62,538 nt of DNA from positions 1 through 62,538 of the forward strand of contig JABABL010000004.1 in NCBI GenBank assembly GCA_014238225.1, given 5' to 3'. The position numbers and the translations under genes were made by a program. The notes under the pieces were generated by a model. It had not been told where the DNA came from, made no database searches, and saw only the letters and a program-made list of their open reading frames with translations. This document shows positions 11,337 to 21,732 of the stretch, piece by piece (position 1 is the stretch's first letter; each line of letters begins with the position of its first letter). The DNA comes from Mycoplasmatales bacterium (lineage in GTDB: Bacteria; Bacillota_I; Bacilli_A; Mycoplasmatales; JABAAY01).

Positions 11337-11722
11337 TGAAAAAGAATTTTAATAAAACAATTTGAATTTTTACGTCTGTTGCGAGTTCATTTGCAATAAT
11401 TTTTAGTCTATTTCTTATTTTGCTTCCGATTGAAGTTACCACAACAAAAACAATTCAAGTTACATCTCGAAATGATGTGGTGCTTTTAATTCCGGCTAAT
11501 GAATTACAAAATTACGATGATAAGAAAACCCTTAGCGGAAGTATTGATAATACTGAATTGCTTTTCAATATATTTAGCATAAGTATTAGTGAAAGCAATC
11601 CTTCAATTTATGAATTAGTCTTAACAACTACTAGTGACTTAAATTTCATTCCCGGTACAGTTTTACCTTTTAACATAGTGCTATCGAGTGTTAAATTGTG
11701 AGAATATTTATTTTTACTATAA
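11336..11722 (+). CDS. Miniature HlyD-like exporter accessory protein (probable)
   Basis: A protein of 128 residues with one N-terminal membrane helix (about 11-30) and a beta-rich outer part. The C-terminal stretch, residues about 104-126 (P-G-T-V-L-P-F then W-E-Y-L-F), resembles the end of the HlyD membrane-fusion beta-barrel, where P-G-M precedes a beta strand and an x-Y-L-x motif. The coiled-coil hairpin and lipoyl domains are missing. The start overlaps the exporter stop (TAATG), so the two are co-translated. The assignment rests on pattern resemblance only. Confidence 0.5.
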
Positions 11723-11729
11723 TAACTTT

Positions 11730-12206
11730 GTGAATAGAATTATTATTGTCAATAACGAATCAAAGACTACCATCAAAGAACAAGATGTAAAAAATCTTAT
11801 TGAAGGTTTTGGAAATTATCAACTAAAACAAAAAGACTTTTGATTCACACTACATTTCGTAAAAGCAAAAAATATACAAAAAATTAACAAGGAATATCGC
11901 AACAAAAACCAGGTTACAGATGTGATCTCATTTAATACAACCGACATAGAGAACGAAATACTTGCAAAACATAATCAAAAAAAAATCAGTGTTTCTGGTG
12001 AAATTTTTATTTGCGTAAAAAAAGCGAAGGAAAATTCTTTAAAAATAGGACAAAGTTTACAAGAAGAATTGAATTTTTTAATGATGCATGGGTTTTTGCA
12101 TATAATTGGTTATAATCATTTAGAGTCAAAAGAAGAAAAAATAATGATTAAAACTCAAAGAAAATTAAGAAAAAAAATGAAGATGCAGGGTAAATGAGTT
12201 TCCTAG
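11730..12206 (+). CDS. ybeY: Endoribonuclease YbeY
   Basis: A zinc-dependent RNase for 16S rRNA 3' maturation and ribosome quality control. A protein of 158 residues. The signature H-G-F-L-H-I-I-G-Y-N-H supplies His120, His124 and His130. I chose GTG 11730; the N-terminal part contains a TGA-encoded Trp. The gene overlaps dgkA by 13 bases, and the order ybeY-dgkA-era matches that of many Firmicutes. Confidence 0.93.
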
Positions 12207-12574
12207 GGAAGATATTTAGAAAATTTGCATGAGCACTTAGTGGATTCATAACCGTATTAAAAGAAGAAAATAGTTTTATTTTCTATGTTATCGTTGGTAT
12301 AGGACTTTTAATATTATCTATCATAGGTTCCGTGTTTTGAAACATGCAAGGTTATGAATGAGCAATTGTGTGGGGTGTTTATGGAACTGTTGTTGCATTT
12401 GAATTCATAAATACACTTGTAGAAAATCTCGTAGACATCATTTCCTTTGAATACAATATAAGCGCCAGAAAAATTAAGGATATCGGAGCAGCTGCTACAT
12501 TGTTTAATGCTCTTGTGGCGACGACAGTGATTTTAATCGTTTTTATTTCTTTAATTGTTGGAACTTATTCTTAG
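12194..12574 (+). CDS. dgkA: Diacylglycerol/undecaprenol kinase
   Basis: A small integral membrane kinase of 126 residues with three predicted helices. The family stretch E-F-I-N-T-L-V-E-N-L-V-D, followed by K-D-I-G-A-A-A, is present near residues 75-105. In Gram-positive relatives this enzyme phosphorylates undecaprenol; in an organism presumably without a wall, either a lipid carrier or diacylglycerol could be the substrate. Translationally coupled to ybeY. Confidence 0.88.
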
Positions 12575-12589
12575 AATGGATTTAAATTT

Positions 12590-13435
12590 TTGAATGCAAA
12601 AATAGCACTTGTAGGAAAGACCAATAGTGGAAAATCAACATTTATAAATAAATTTTGTGAAGACAGTGTTTCAATTGTTACAGCAAGAAGAAATACCACT
12701 AAGGATTTAATTAGTTGTAAAATTGAAAACAACGGGAACACAATATTCTTGTTTGACACTGCAGGATTACAGCACAAAAGAACTGTTAAAAGCAAAAAAA
12801 TGAGTGCATCTTATACAATCGCTCTTAATGAAGCCGATTATGTGTTTTATTTTATTAGTTTAAACGAAAAAATAAGAAGTATAGACCATGAAACCATCAG
12901 TGATATATTAACCACTTTTAAAGAAAGAGAGGTTTATATTATTTTAACCAAAACAGACTTAATTAAAAAAAATGAAATTGTTCCAATAATAGGGTCATTA
13001 AATCAAAAATATAAATTAACTAATTTTTTCCCCATTTCTGTTTTAAAAAATGACAATTTAAATGTATTAAAAAACAACATGTGAAAAATTAGTTTTCAAA
13101 AATCTAAATATTCTTCTATTGAAGAACATTTGTGAAATAGAGATTTGTTATTCCAAATAAAGGAAATCACAAGAAAGCAGATCATCTTATTTACACATAA
13201 AGAAATTCCCGAAATTATAACTATTGATGTTCATGTTGTAAATAAGGCAAGTTCCTCAATGGTTCTGCATTTAACATTGACAGTTAATAAGGAATCACAG
13301 AAAAAAATTATAATTGGATCACAAGGTTCAAAAATTAAGCAAATAATGTCTGCCACAAGGAAAGAACTGGAAAATATTATTTCCAAAAAAATCTTTATCG
13401 AAAGCTTTGTGAAAATTAAGAAAACAAAACATTAA
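12590..13435 (+). CDS. era: GTPase Era
   Basis: A ribosome-assembly GTPase binding the 3' end of 16S rRNA. A protein of 281 residues: the G domain has G-K-T-N-S-G-K-S-T (9-17), D-T-A-G and T-K-T-D; the C-terminal KH domain has the loop I-G-S-Q-G-S-K-I-K. TTG 12590 is the only sensible start, because the nearby ATG at 12576 is in another frame and soon closes. Three TGA codons encode Trp in the linker and KH domain. Confidence 0.92.
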
Positions 13436-13462
13436 AAACTCACATTAAAGGGATTAAATAAG

Positions 13463-13468
13463 TAAAAT
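13463..13468 (+). promoter_or_regulatory. -10 box of the glyS-dnaG-rpoD-trmK operon
   Basis: TAAAAT ends 6 bases before the glyS ATG, the same spacing as at other operon heads here. No Shine-Dalgarno sequence is visible. Confidence 0.5.
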
Positions 13469-13474
13469 AAATAC

Positions 13475-14842
13475 ATGAAATTCTTTGAAAAGAATATGGA
13501 AAATTTTACTGCACATTTAAAAAACGTAGGTTATGTTTTTCAAGGAAGTGAAATATATGGCGGTCTCTCCAGTACTTGAGACTATGGAGATTTAGGTGCA
13601 CGAACCATAAAAAAAATAAAGGATGTATGATTCTCTCATTTTGCGGATGGAGATCTTAATATTTTTGCAATGGATAGTTCTATATTGTTGAGCAATGATG
13701 TGTGAAAAGCGAGTGGTCACATTAATTCATTTGAAGATGTTTTGGTAGAGTGTAAAAATTGTCACAATCGTTTTAAAGTCGAGAATGTTAGTAAAAAAAC
13801 AGTAACTAATATTGAAAACATCGACACTGAATGATTGACTGAAAACACAATTAAGTGCACTAATTGTAAAAAGAAAGAATGAACTCTCCCCAAGAAATTC
13901 AATTTAATGTTTAAAGTAAAGTACTCGAAAAACAATAACGATGTTGATGGTATTTATCTTAGACCAGAAACTGCACAAGGAATATTTATTAATTTTTTAA
14001 ACATAGTTAATAGCACAAACACCAAATTACCGTTTGGAGTTGCTCAAATAGGAAAGTCTTTTAGAAATGAGGTAACTACTTCTAACTTTATTTTCAGAAC
14101 TAAAGAATTTGAACAAATGGAGATAGAATGATTTTGTGAAGAAAAAGATGTTGAAAAGTATTTCAAAATTCTATTAGACAAAATGAAATCATTCTTTGAA
14201 ATAGTTGGCATTAAGCAAAGAAGCTTAACAGTTTATAAGCAAACAAAGTCTGAACTTGCTCACTACAGCACAAAAACATATGATATTTTATTTAATTATG
14301 CATTTGGTTCTCTTGAATTAGCTGGATTGGCCAACAGAGGAACTTATGATCTTGAGGTTCACTCAAAAGCAAGTCAAAGTCAACTAGGAATAAAAAACGA
14401 AAAGAATGAATTGTTTTTTCCAAATGTAATAGAACCAAGCTTTGGAGTAGGTAGAACATTGTTAAGTGTCTTATGGGATAATTTTCATATAGAAACGTTG
14501 GAAGATAAGACACAAAGAATAGTGTTAAAGTTACCGCCATCTGTTGCCCCATATCTTGCTACCGTCTTGCCATTATCTAAAAAGTTAGGAAATAGTGCAA
14601 AGGAACAAGTCATGAAAGTTTTAAAATTTCTTCCTATTTACTATGAAGAAACAGGAAGTATTGGGAAGAGATACAGAAGGCAAGATGCAAAAGGAATTCC
14701 TTTTTGTATTACATATGATTTTGATTCTGTTTCCGATCAAATGGTCACCGTGAGAAATAGAGACACCATGAAGCAAGAAAGAATTAAAATCAACCATTTG
14801 CGCTCTTATATAGTAGATAAAATACACAATTATGACATCTAA
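13475..14842 (+). CDS. glyS: Glycyl-tRNA synthetase (single-chain alpha2 type)
   Basis: A class II synthetase of 455 residues charging tRNA-Gly. It contains Y-G-G-L then W-D-Y-G near the N-terminus, two Cys-x-x-Cys pairs around residues 92-130 that may bind zinc, motif 2 (F-R-N-E-V), F-G-V-G-R in motif 3, and a C-terminal anticodon-binding domain. Many Trp codons are TGA. It overlaps dnaG by 11 bases. The order glyS-dnaG-rpoD is also known in Mycoplasma pneumoniae relatives. Confidence 0.95.
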
Positions 14843-16616
14843 TGAAATTTCAAAAATAAAATCTAATGTAGATATTGTTGAGTGTATTTCCGAAGAATTA
14901 AAAACAGAAAAGAAGGGAAATAGTTATGTTGCCTTGTGTCCATTTCATCCCGATCAAGAACCGTCACTATTTATTCATCCTTTAAAACAAATATTTAAAT
15001 GTTTCGCATGTAATACTGGCGGCGATGTTTTTAAGTTCTATCAGCTTTATAAAAAAATCACCTTTATCGATGCCGTTATTCACGTGGCTAAATTAAAAAA
15101 TATCAGCATTAAAGGGCTAAAATTACATTCTGACAAGAATAATATCGTTAATCAAGCAATAAAAAAAAACCTACAAATTAATAAAGATGCTGCTCACTTC
15201 TATTTTCTACAGTATAAAAACCAAAAAAATCAAATACAAAATTACATAAAAGAACGAAAAATTTCTGACAATACTTTGGTAAGTTTTTTAATTGGTTTCG
15301 CTGGAGACGGAAATACACTGTCTAATTTTCTTCTCAAAAAAGGGTATTCCAAGATGGATATTTTAAAAAGTGGTTTAGCAAAGCAAAACACATCACGTAA
15401 TAATGAATTTTATGATTTCTTTAGAAATAGAATTATATTTCCGATTCAAAACGATCAAAACGACTTTGTTGGATTTTCAGGACGGAGTCTTGATGGACAA
15501 GACCCTAAATACCTAAACTCCATGGAAAATATTGTATTTGATAAATCTTCTTGTTTGTTTAATCTCAACAATGCAACGGCTTTTGCTACAAAAGAAAATA
15601 GTATTATTTTGGTTGAAGGACATTTTGATGTTTTAGCGTTTGAAACAGTTAATATTCATAATTCTTGTGCGACTATGGGAACTAGCATTAATGAACTTAT
15701 GCTTAAAAAAATTTCTTCAATAACAAAAAATATTATTTTATTTTTCGATAATGATGAAGCCGGAATAAAGACAATTATAAAAATTTATAAATCCATGAAG
15801 AACAAGAATGTTAATTTTTATGTAACAACCGACAAAGAATGCAAAGATGCAAATGAAATTCTTATCAAAAAAGGAGAAAAAGCACTTAAACAAGTTTTAG
15901 AAAAGAAAGTGTTTTTTAAAGAATGGTTTTTTGATGTTTTGTACAATAAATATTTAGCAAAGGAAACACCCAAAACTGCAGAATTTGTACATGAAGCAAT
16001 TGAATTGCTAGTGAGTAATGATTCAATTGCTAATGGTGTTTTGGCTAAGGAAATATCAAAAAAAACAGAATTAAACGAAAACTTAATACTAAAAGAAATT
16101 GAAAAGAAAAGCACTGCCCCTCAAAGTCCAACTACGTCAATAAAAGAACAAAAACAATTTTCAACACAAGAGACAACAACATTTGGTAAGACGAAATTTA
16201 ATAAAAAACTTGTAGAACGCTCAGAACTGAATATATTAAAAATAATATTAATAAGTAAAAACGCTGCGGAATACTTTGAAAATAATTTAAACTTTTTAAT
16301 TAGTTATGCCGCTTCAACCTTTTCACGATATATTGTTCACTATTATCAAAAATTTAACGAAATGAATATAGATAAATTTTTAAATATAATAAAAGAACCT
16401 GTTATAAAAAAAATGGCCACTCAATTACTTAAACAGGAAACTTCAAACTTTAGTAATTATGCAAATGAATTAGAACATTACTTCAAAATTATCAGAAAAA
16501 ACAAATATGCGATAGAATTGGAAAAAGAAATAGAAAAATATAAAAAATCTGAAGAAAATAGTGTAAAATCGTATAACAATATTCAAAAAATTGTAAAAAA
16601 AATAAAAGATGCCTAA
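14832..16616 (+). CDS. dnaG: DNA primase DnaG
   Basis: Makes RNA primers at the replication fork. A protein of 594 residues. The zinc ribbon uses Cys36, His39, Cys57 and Cys60; the TOPRIM domain shows E-G-H-F-D at about 262 and D-N-D-E-A-G near 305. The C-terminal helicase-interaction region is Lys-rich and poorly conserved. No TGA codon interrupts it. It overlaps glyS and rpoD at its two ends. Confidence 0.95.
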   Translation: MTSNEISKIKSNVDIVECISEELKTEKKGNSYVALCPFHPDQEPSLFIHPLKQIFKCFACNTGGDVFKFYQLYKKITFIDAVIHVAKLKNISIKGLKLHSDKNNIVNQAIKKNLQINKDAAHFYFLQYKNQKNQIQNYIKERKISDNTLVSFLIGFAGDGNTLSNFLLKKGYSKMDILKSGLAKQNTSRNNEFYDFFRNRIIFPIQNDQNDFVGFSGRSLDGQDPKYLNSMENIVFDKSSCLFNLNNATAFATKENSIILVEGHFDVLAFETVNIHNSCATMGTSINELMLKKISSITKNIILFFDNDEAGIKTIIKIYKSMKNKNVNFYVTTDKECKDANEILIKKGEKALKQVLEKKVFFKEWFFDVLYNKYLAKETPKTAEFVHEAIELLVSNDSIANGVLAKEISKKTELNENLILKEIEKKSTAPQSPTTSIKEQKQFSTQETTTFGKTKFNKKLVERSELNILKIILISKNAAEYFENNLNFLISYAASTFSRYIVHYYQKFNEMNIDKFLNIIKEPVIKKMATQLLKQETSNFSNYANELEHYFKIIRKNKYAIELEKEIEKYKKSEENSVKSYNNIQKIVKKIKDA

Positions 16617-17805
16617 AAAAAGTAAAAAATTAGTCAGTTTTTCCAAGAAAGAACTGAAAAAAATGTCCTATGAGCAAGTTAAATTTGCTCTTTTAGAACA
16701 TTGTAAGACTGAAAGATTTAGAGTAAAACAGGAAAATATTCTTAATATTTTGCGAGCAAGCAATCATAATTCCGATGATGAATCAGAAAAAGTAATTAAC
16801 TTTTTATTGGATAATAATGTGCGTTTTGTCAATGACAAAGGTATTGACATCGATGAAGAAGAGGCAGAAAATGCTGAAAAAGAATCCGCAGCAAAAGAAA
16901 TAAAGAAAAACAAAATCTGGGCAAAAACTACTAGGTTGGACAATAGTTCGAAAGTAAAAGATGGTGTGAAATCTTATTTAAATCAATTAGGAAATACACG
17001 CCTGTTAACAAGGGAAGAGGAAGCGGAACTCTCGATATTAATCGAAGGTGAGGACCGCGAAGAAGCAATTTCTGCAAGAAAGAAACTTGTTGAACGTAAT
17101 TTGCGTTTAGTTGTTGCAAATGCTAAACGCTATATGAACCGAGGTTTGGACTTCATTGACCTTATTGAAGAAGGAAACATTGGGTTAATAAAGGCTGTCG
17201 ATAAATTTGATTACCAAAGAGGATATAAGTTTTCAACATATGCAACATGATGAATTAGACAGTCTATCACTAGAGCAATTGCTGATCAAGCAAGAACAAT
17301 AAGAATTCCTGTACACTTGGTGGAAACTATTAATAAAATCACCCGTAGCAGAAGAATTCTAACACAAGAATTGGGTAAAGAACCTAGTGAAGAACAAATT
17401 GCGGAACATTTAAACCACATAATTGATTCTAAAAAAGTACGTGAAATTAGCATGATTAATAGCAAGCCTGTTAGTTTAGAAAAACCTATTGGTGATGATG
17501 TAGACTCCACTTTTGGAGATTTTGTAAAAGACGAAAACACTATAAGTCCTGATGAATATGCCGAACAAGAAGTTCTAAAGAAAGAGATTAATAATTTGTT
17601 TAAGAAATATTTAACAGAAAAAGAAGAACAAATAGTTTGCATGCATTACGGTTTGACACCCTATAAATATGCATACACACTGGATGACATTAGTTTGAAA
17701 TTTGACACTACACGTGAAAAAATTAGAAATATTGAAGCAAGAGCTATAAGAAAATTGAAACATCCTTCTCGTTCAAAACACTTAAGGGATTTTTTCAAAA
17801 ATTAA
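16609..17805 (+). CDS. rpoD: Primary RNA polymerase sigma factor RpoD/SigA
   Basis: The housekeeping sigma factor, 398 residues. Region 1.2 starts near residue 120; regions 2.1-2.4 include R-N-L-R-L-V-V and Y-A-T-W-W-I-R-Q; regions 3 and 4 follow, with the recognition helix [11 protein letters not shown] near the end. The Trp-Trp pair that helps melt the -10 box is encoded TGA-TGA at 17248-17253. The N-terminal 100 residues are charged and variable. The -10 boxes in this window match what such a factor recognises. Confidence 0.97.
17248..17253 (+). other. Two consecutive TGA codons read as Trp in rpoD
   Basis: These six bases encode the invariant Trp-Trp of sigma region 2. They are the most direct evidence in the window for genetic code 4. 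Confidence 0.97.
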
Positions 17806-18472
17806 ATTAGACAATAGACTTTCCTTAATTTACCAAATTACCACTAATACAGACAATCTGTTAGACATTGGTTGTGATCAAATGTTGCTTGGTATAGAAT
17901 TATTGAAAAACAACAAAATTCAAAAGTTCGTTGGAGTTGAGAACAAGAATGGTCCTTTTTTTTCAGCGAAAAAAATCGTTGCCTCGCTGGAAAAAAAATA
18001 TGACATTTCTATATTATTTAGCGATGGATTGTCCTCACTAATATCTGGTGATTATTCTTTTTTATGTCTTTTCGATACATTAATAATGACTGGTTTTGGA
18101 ACCAAGGAAATACTAAAGATACTTTCAGATATTCCCGCACTAACAAATTTACGAACAATTGTTATAGAACCACGTAATAATGTTTGAAAAATTAGAAAAC
18201 ATTTTAATAATACTGAGTGAAAATTATCAGAAGAATGAATTGTGAAAGAAAAAAATACTTTCTACAATGTTTTTAAACTTTTGAAAACAACGCAAATAAA
18301 TATTTTAAATGAAAAACAAATATACTCAGGTATCGACGTCAAGGGGAAAAAAGAAATTATTAACGAATACCTAGAGGCAAAAATCCATTATTTAAGAGAC
18401 ATAGTGGATTTTTCTAAAAACAAAGATTTACAAAAAGTGTACTCTTATTTACTCGAAAAAAGAGAGAATTAA
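17801..18472 (+). CDS. trmK: tRNA m1A22 methyltransferase TrmK
   Basis: Methylates A22 of tRNA with S-adenosylmethionine. The reading frame holds L-D-N-R-L near its beginning and the cofactor loop L-D-I-G-C-D, the usual start of this family. No ATG, GTG or TTG occurs where homologues start; ATT 17801 is the best candidate, giving 223 residues and overlapping the rpoD stop. AAGGGA lies 11 bases before it. ATG 17882 would remove the cofactor loop. Three TGA-encoded Trp residues occur near 18185-18240. Confidence 0.82.
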
Positions 18473-18481
18473 TATTCTTTT
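18462..18481. terminator. Possible bidirectional terminator of trmK and ispH
   Basis: AGAAT and ATTCT flank a 4-base loop, with further A-T and G-U pairs outside giving about 8 pairs. U-rich stretches follow in both directions. It lies across the two overlapping stop codons. The stem is weak. Confidence 0.4.
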
Positions 18482-19338
18482 ATAAATTTAGCAATTTCTT
18501 TAGTTAGAAATGGAGGTGTGCTGGCTCCACTAGTTAGGGATACATTTTCTGCATTATCTAATCATTCAGTTTTTAAGTTTTTCAATGAATCAATTAAATA
18601 AGATTTAATTCCAATTTGATTCGCAATTGAACAAAGCTTTTTTGAATTGTTGCTTCTAATGTCACCAACAACAATTAGTAAGTCCACATTGGTTCCCTTT
18701 AAGTCTAGAACAGCATTCTGGCGAGTAGTTGTCGCATCACAAAGGTCATTCTTAAAGTAACTTTTAGGGTATTTATGTTTTAGTTCTTTAACGACTTCTT
18801 CCATATCTATTTGAGACAATGTGGTTTGATTTGTAATATGGATTCTTTTGGAAGTATCTAGATTAAGCTGTTTTACTTCCTCAACATTTGTAACCATATG
18901 AATAGATTCGCTTAATGCACAAACACCAATTGTTTCTGGGTGATTATGACTACCAATAAAGACGATTTGAATGTCTTTTTCTTTTAACCAATCATTTACT
19001 AAACCATGAGTGTTATAAACATATTCGCAAGTTGCATCTTCGATTTGTAAACCTTTTTTTCTAGCTTTTTCTACAACTTGATAAGGTGTTCCGTGTGCAC
19101 TTAAAATTAGCACTCCTTCATCAATGTCATCGATTAATTCCATTCTGGTTTTTTCTTTATCGTTCAAAATTTGGATCCCGAGATTTTTTAGTTCTTCTAT
19201 TAAAATTGTGTTGTGAACTATGTAACCAAGCATGTAGATATTTTTTCCTACATTCTCGACAGCCACCTTCTTCGCTTTTTGATATGCCTTAACAACTCCA
19301 CTACAGAATCCTCTTGGTATTAATAATTTTAATTCCAT
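18469..19338 (-). CDS. ispH: 4-hydroxy-3-methylbut-2-enyl diphosphate reductase IspH
   Basis: Last enzyme of the MEP pathway, giving isopentenyl and dimethylallyl diphosphate. A protein of 289 residues. The iron-sulfur ligands are Cys12 in R-G-F-C-S-G-V, Cys104 in A-T-C and Cys200 in L-C-D-A-T; substrate-binding His residues (41/42, 82 in S-A-H-G-T-P, 133) and N-Q-T-T-L-S are intact. A TATAAT box 6 bases before the ATG points to a leaderless mRNA. Its stop overlaps the trmK stop by 4 bases. Confidence 0.95.
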
Positions 19339-19344
19339 ATGTTA

Positions 19345-19350
19345 ATTATA
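19345..19350 (-). promoter_or_regulatory. -10 box of ispH
   Basis: TATAAT on the minus strand, 6 bases from the ispH ATG. TTGTTT about 18 bases further upstream could serve as a -35 element. The divergent region to nfo is only 39 bases. Confidence 0.55.
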
Positions 19351-19362
19351 ATCAAAAATGGT

Positions 19363-19368
19363 TAAAAT
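19363..19368 (+). promoter_or_regulatory. -10 box of nfo
   Basis: TAAAAT, 9 bases before the nfo ATG. It is 12 bases from the opposite-facing ispH -10 box, so polymerases bound at the two would clash. Confidence 0.4.
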
Positions 19369-19377
19369 AAACAATGT

Positions 19378-20253
19378 ATGTATAACTTAAGAATTGGTTC
19401 TCACACAAGCATGAGAGGCCCCAAATATTTATTAACAACCTTGGATGAAATAATTGCTTATGATGCCAATAGTTTTATGGTGTATACAGGTCCACCTCAA
19501 AGCAGCAATAGAACGAGTATTGAAAAATTAAATATTGAAAAATTTAAAGAGAAATTGAAGGAAAGGAACATGTCCCCTAACGATGGTATCGTGCATGCCC
19601 CCTATATAATTAATCCCGCGACAATAGCTACTCCTCAAAAAATTAAGTTTGCAAGGGATTTTTTGGTTTTAGAATTAGAACGCACTAAAGCTATTGGTTG
19701 TCAAATACTAGTACTTCATCCCGGTGCACATGTAGGTAACGGTAGTAAAATAGGAATAGAAGCAGCCGCTAAATGTATGGATTATGCCTTGAGTAAAGTT
19801 AGTGATGTTGAAATTGCCATTGAAACAATGTCCGGGAAAGGCACAGAAATTGGTGTTAATTTTCACGAACTAGCTGATATTAGAAGTCAAGTAGTAAATA
19901 ATAAAGATCGAGTTAGTTTTTGCTTTGATACTTGTCATGTGAGTGATTCTGGGTATGACATTAAAAAAGACTTAGAGAAGGTTTTAAAAGAGTTTGATGA
20001 TGTAGTAGGTTTGGAATTAATAAGCTGTTTGCATATAAACGATTCTAAAAACATTGTTGGAGCAAGGAAAGATAGACACGAAAACATTGGATTGGGAACT
20101 ATTGGTTTTGAAACATTAATAAATATTGTTTATCATCCTGCGTTTGATAATAAAATTAAAATATTGGAAACACCGTGACTTAATGATGTTCCGGTTTACA
20201 AACAAGAAATAGAAATGATTAGAAAGAAAAAGTTTAAAAAGATTTCTATTTAA
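19378..20253 (+). CDS. nfo: Endonuclease IV (AP endonuclease) Nfo
   Basis: Cuts DNA at abasic sites in base-excision repair. A protein of 291 residues with the TIM-barrel zinc ligands in the expected order: G-S-H near residue 8, H-A-P-Y, L-H-P-G-A-H, I-E-T-M, F-D-T-C-H, H-I-N-D-S-K and the D-R-H-E-N-I-G-L-G stretch. A TGA near 20177 is Trp. The last ten codons form one arm of a perfect inverted repeat. Confidence 0.94.
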
Positions 20254-20267
20254 AGTCTTTTTAAACT
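20231..20267. terminator. Bidirectional terminator inside the 3' end of nfo
   Basis: AGTTTAAAAAGA (20231-20242) and its exact reverse complement (20256-20267) form a 12-base-pair stem with a 13-base loop. On the minus strand a T-rich run (TTTTCTTTCT) follows, so it should terminate the aldehyde dehydrogenase transcript. On the plus strand only ATTTT follows. Both gene ends are coded inside it. Confidence 0.7.
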
Positions 20268-21729
20268 ATTTTGGAGTGTCGATTCTTCAACCAACGTTTT
20301 TATACTCAAGGTAATTTTCGACACTTTCAACTTGCCCAATTCTTCCCACTCCTGATTCCTTATATCCTCCAAAAATTCCCAACTCTCCAACAAATCCACC
20401 TTGATTAACTCCGACACCACCTGCCTCTATTTGATGAATAAATTCTCATGCTCTTCTAGGACTTTGGGTAAACACATATGATGCAAGACCATAGTTAGTA
20501 TCATTGGAAAAGTCAATTGCTTCTTGATCCTCTACGAATGAATAAATGGCAACAATTGGACCAAAAATTTCTATTTTACTAAAATTCATGTTTTTTCTCA
20601 ACCCCGTTAAAATTGTCAAGGGAAAATAAAAACCTTTTGTGTTTTCAATTTTTTTTCCACCCAAGCAAACAATTCCGCCCTCGTTGACAGCATCTTTCAC
20701 TACAGATTCGATCTTTTCAAGATGCTTAGCACTGTTTAAAGGACCATATGTGGAGGATTTGTCCATTCCATAGCCTAGTTTTTGTTTTTTGAATTTCATA
20801 GTTAAAAGATCAACAAACTTTTGCTTAATATTTTGATGAACAATAATACGATTAGGACACACACAAATTTGTCCAGCATTTGTGATTTTAAAACCTAATA
20901 AAGAATCGGTTGCTACTTCCAAATCGGCATCTTCGTAAACAACAAATGGTGAATTTCCACCCATCTCTAAAATAACTTGTTTTGCTGTGTTCATTGCTTT
21001 TGAGGCAAGATACACACCTGCTTGGGTTGAACCGGTAAATGCAAACGCTTTAACTCTTGGGTCTGTTACTAAAACCTCTCCGATTTCCTTTGGATTATTG
21101 GCTGTGATCATATTTAATACTCCGTTAGGTAGTCCTGCTTCCTTTCACATGGCTGCCATTGCAAGATTAACTAGTGGTGTTGTTTCTGAAGGCTTTATAA
21201 CAACGGTGCAACCAGCTGCGATTGGTGCTGATATTTTTTTTATAGTTGTGCTTAATGGATAGTTTCATGGAGAAATACCAGCAACAACCCCAATAGGTTG
21301 TCTAAGATTAAAATATTGAGCCTTATCGCTTATGTCATGAGTTTTCCCCTGAGCAAATTTTGCAGCATATATATCTCCCTTTACTCTGTCTACCAAACTT
21401 AAAACCTCGCTTAGTGCATGGCTATAAATTTTCCCTTGTTCAACTGTTAACAAAGTTGCAAGTTCTTTTTGATTTTCAACTACTAACTTAGTAAAGTTTT
21501 CAAAAATGTTTGTTCTTTCTTGAAAACTTGATTTTTTTCATGTTTTGAATGCCATTTCTGCAGCAGAGACAGCTTTTAGCGCGTCTTTTGTGCCCATTTC
21601 GGGAACTTCAGCAATTAATTCTTCTGTTCCTGGATTTATCACTTGAAATGTTTCGTGATTCAAAGCACTAACTCAATTTCCGTCTATTAATCCTCTTGTT
21701 TTAAAAAATTTAAAATCTTCTATTTTCAT
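20266..21729 (-). CDS. Aldehyde dehydrogenase, succinate-semialdehyde dehydrogenase-like
   Basis: An NAD(P)-dependent aldehyde dehydrogenase of 487 residues. Catalytic Cys289 lies in N-A-G-Q-I-C and the general-base Glu255 in L-E-M-G-G; W-N-Y-P binds near residue 145 and the cofactor loop reads F-T-G-S-T. The closest pattern I recall is the GabD branch (F-T-G-S-T with G-Q-x-C-V-C), but the true aldehyde is unknown. It begins 3 bases after ispG ends, so the two form an operon. Several Trp are TGA. Confidence 0.85.
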
Positions 21730-21732
21730 ATT

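Noticed and set aside
12576-12606. ATG 12576 as the start of era
   Set aside because: It is in a different frame and reaches a stop within ten codons. TTG 12590 leads directly into the GTPase P-loop.
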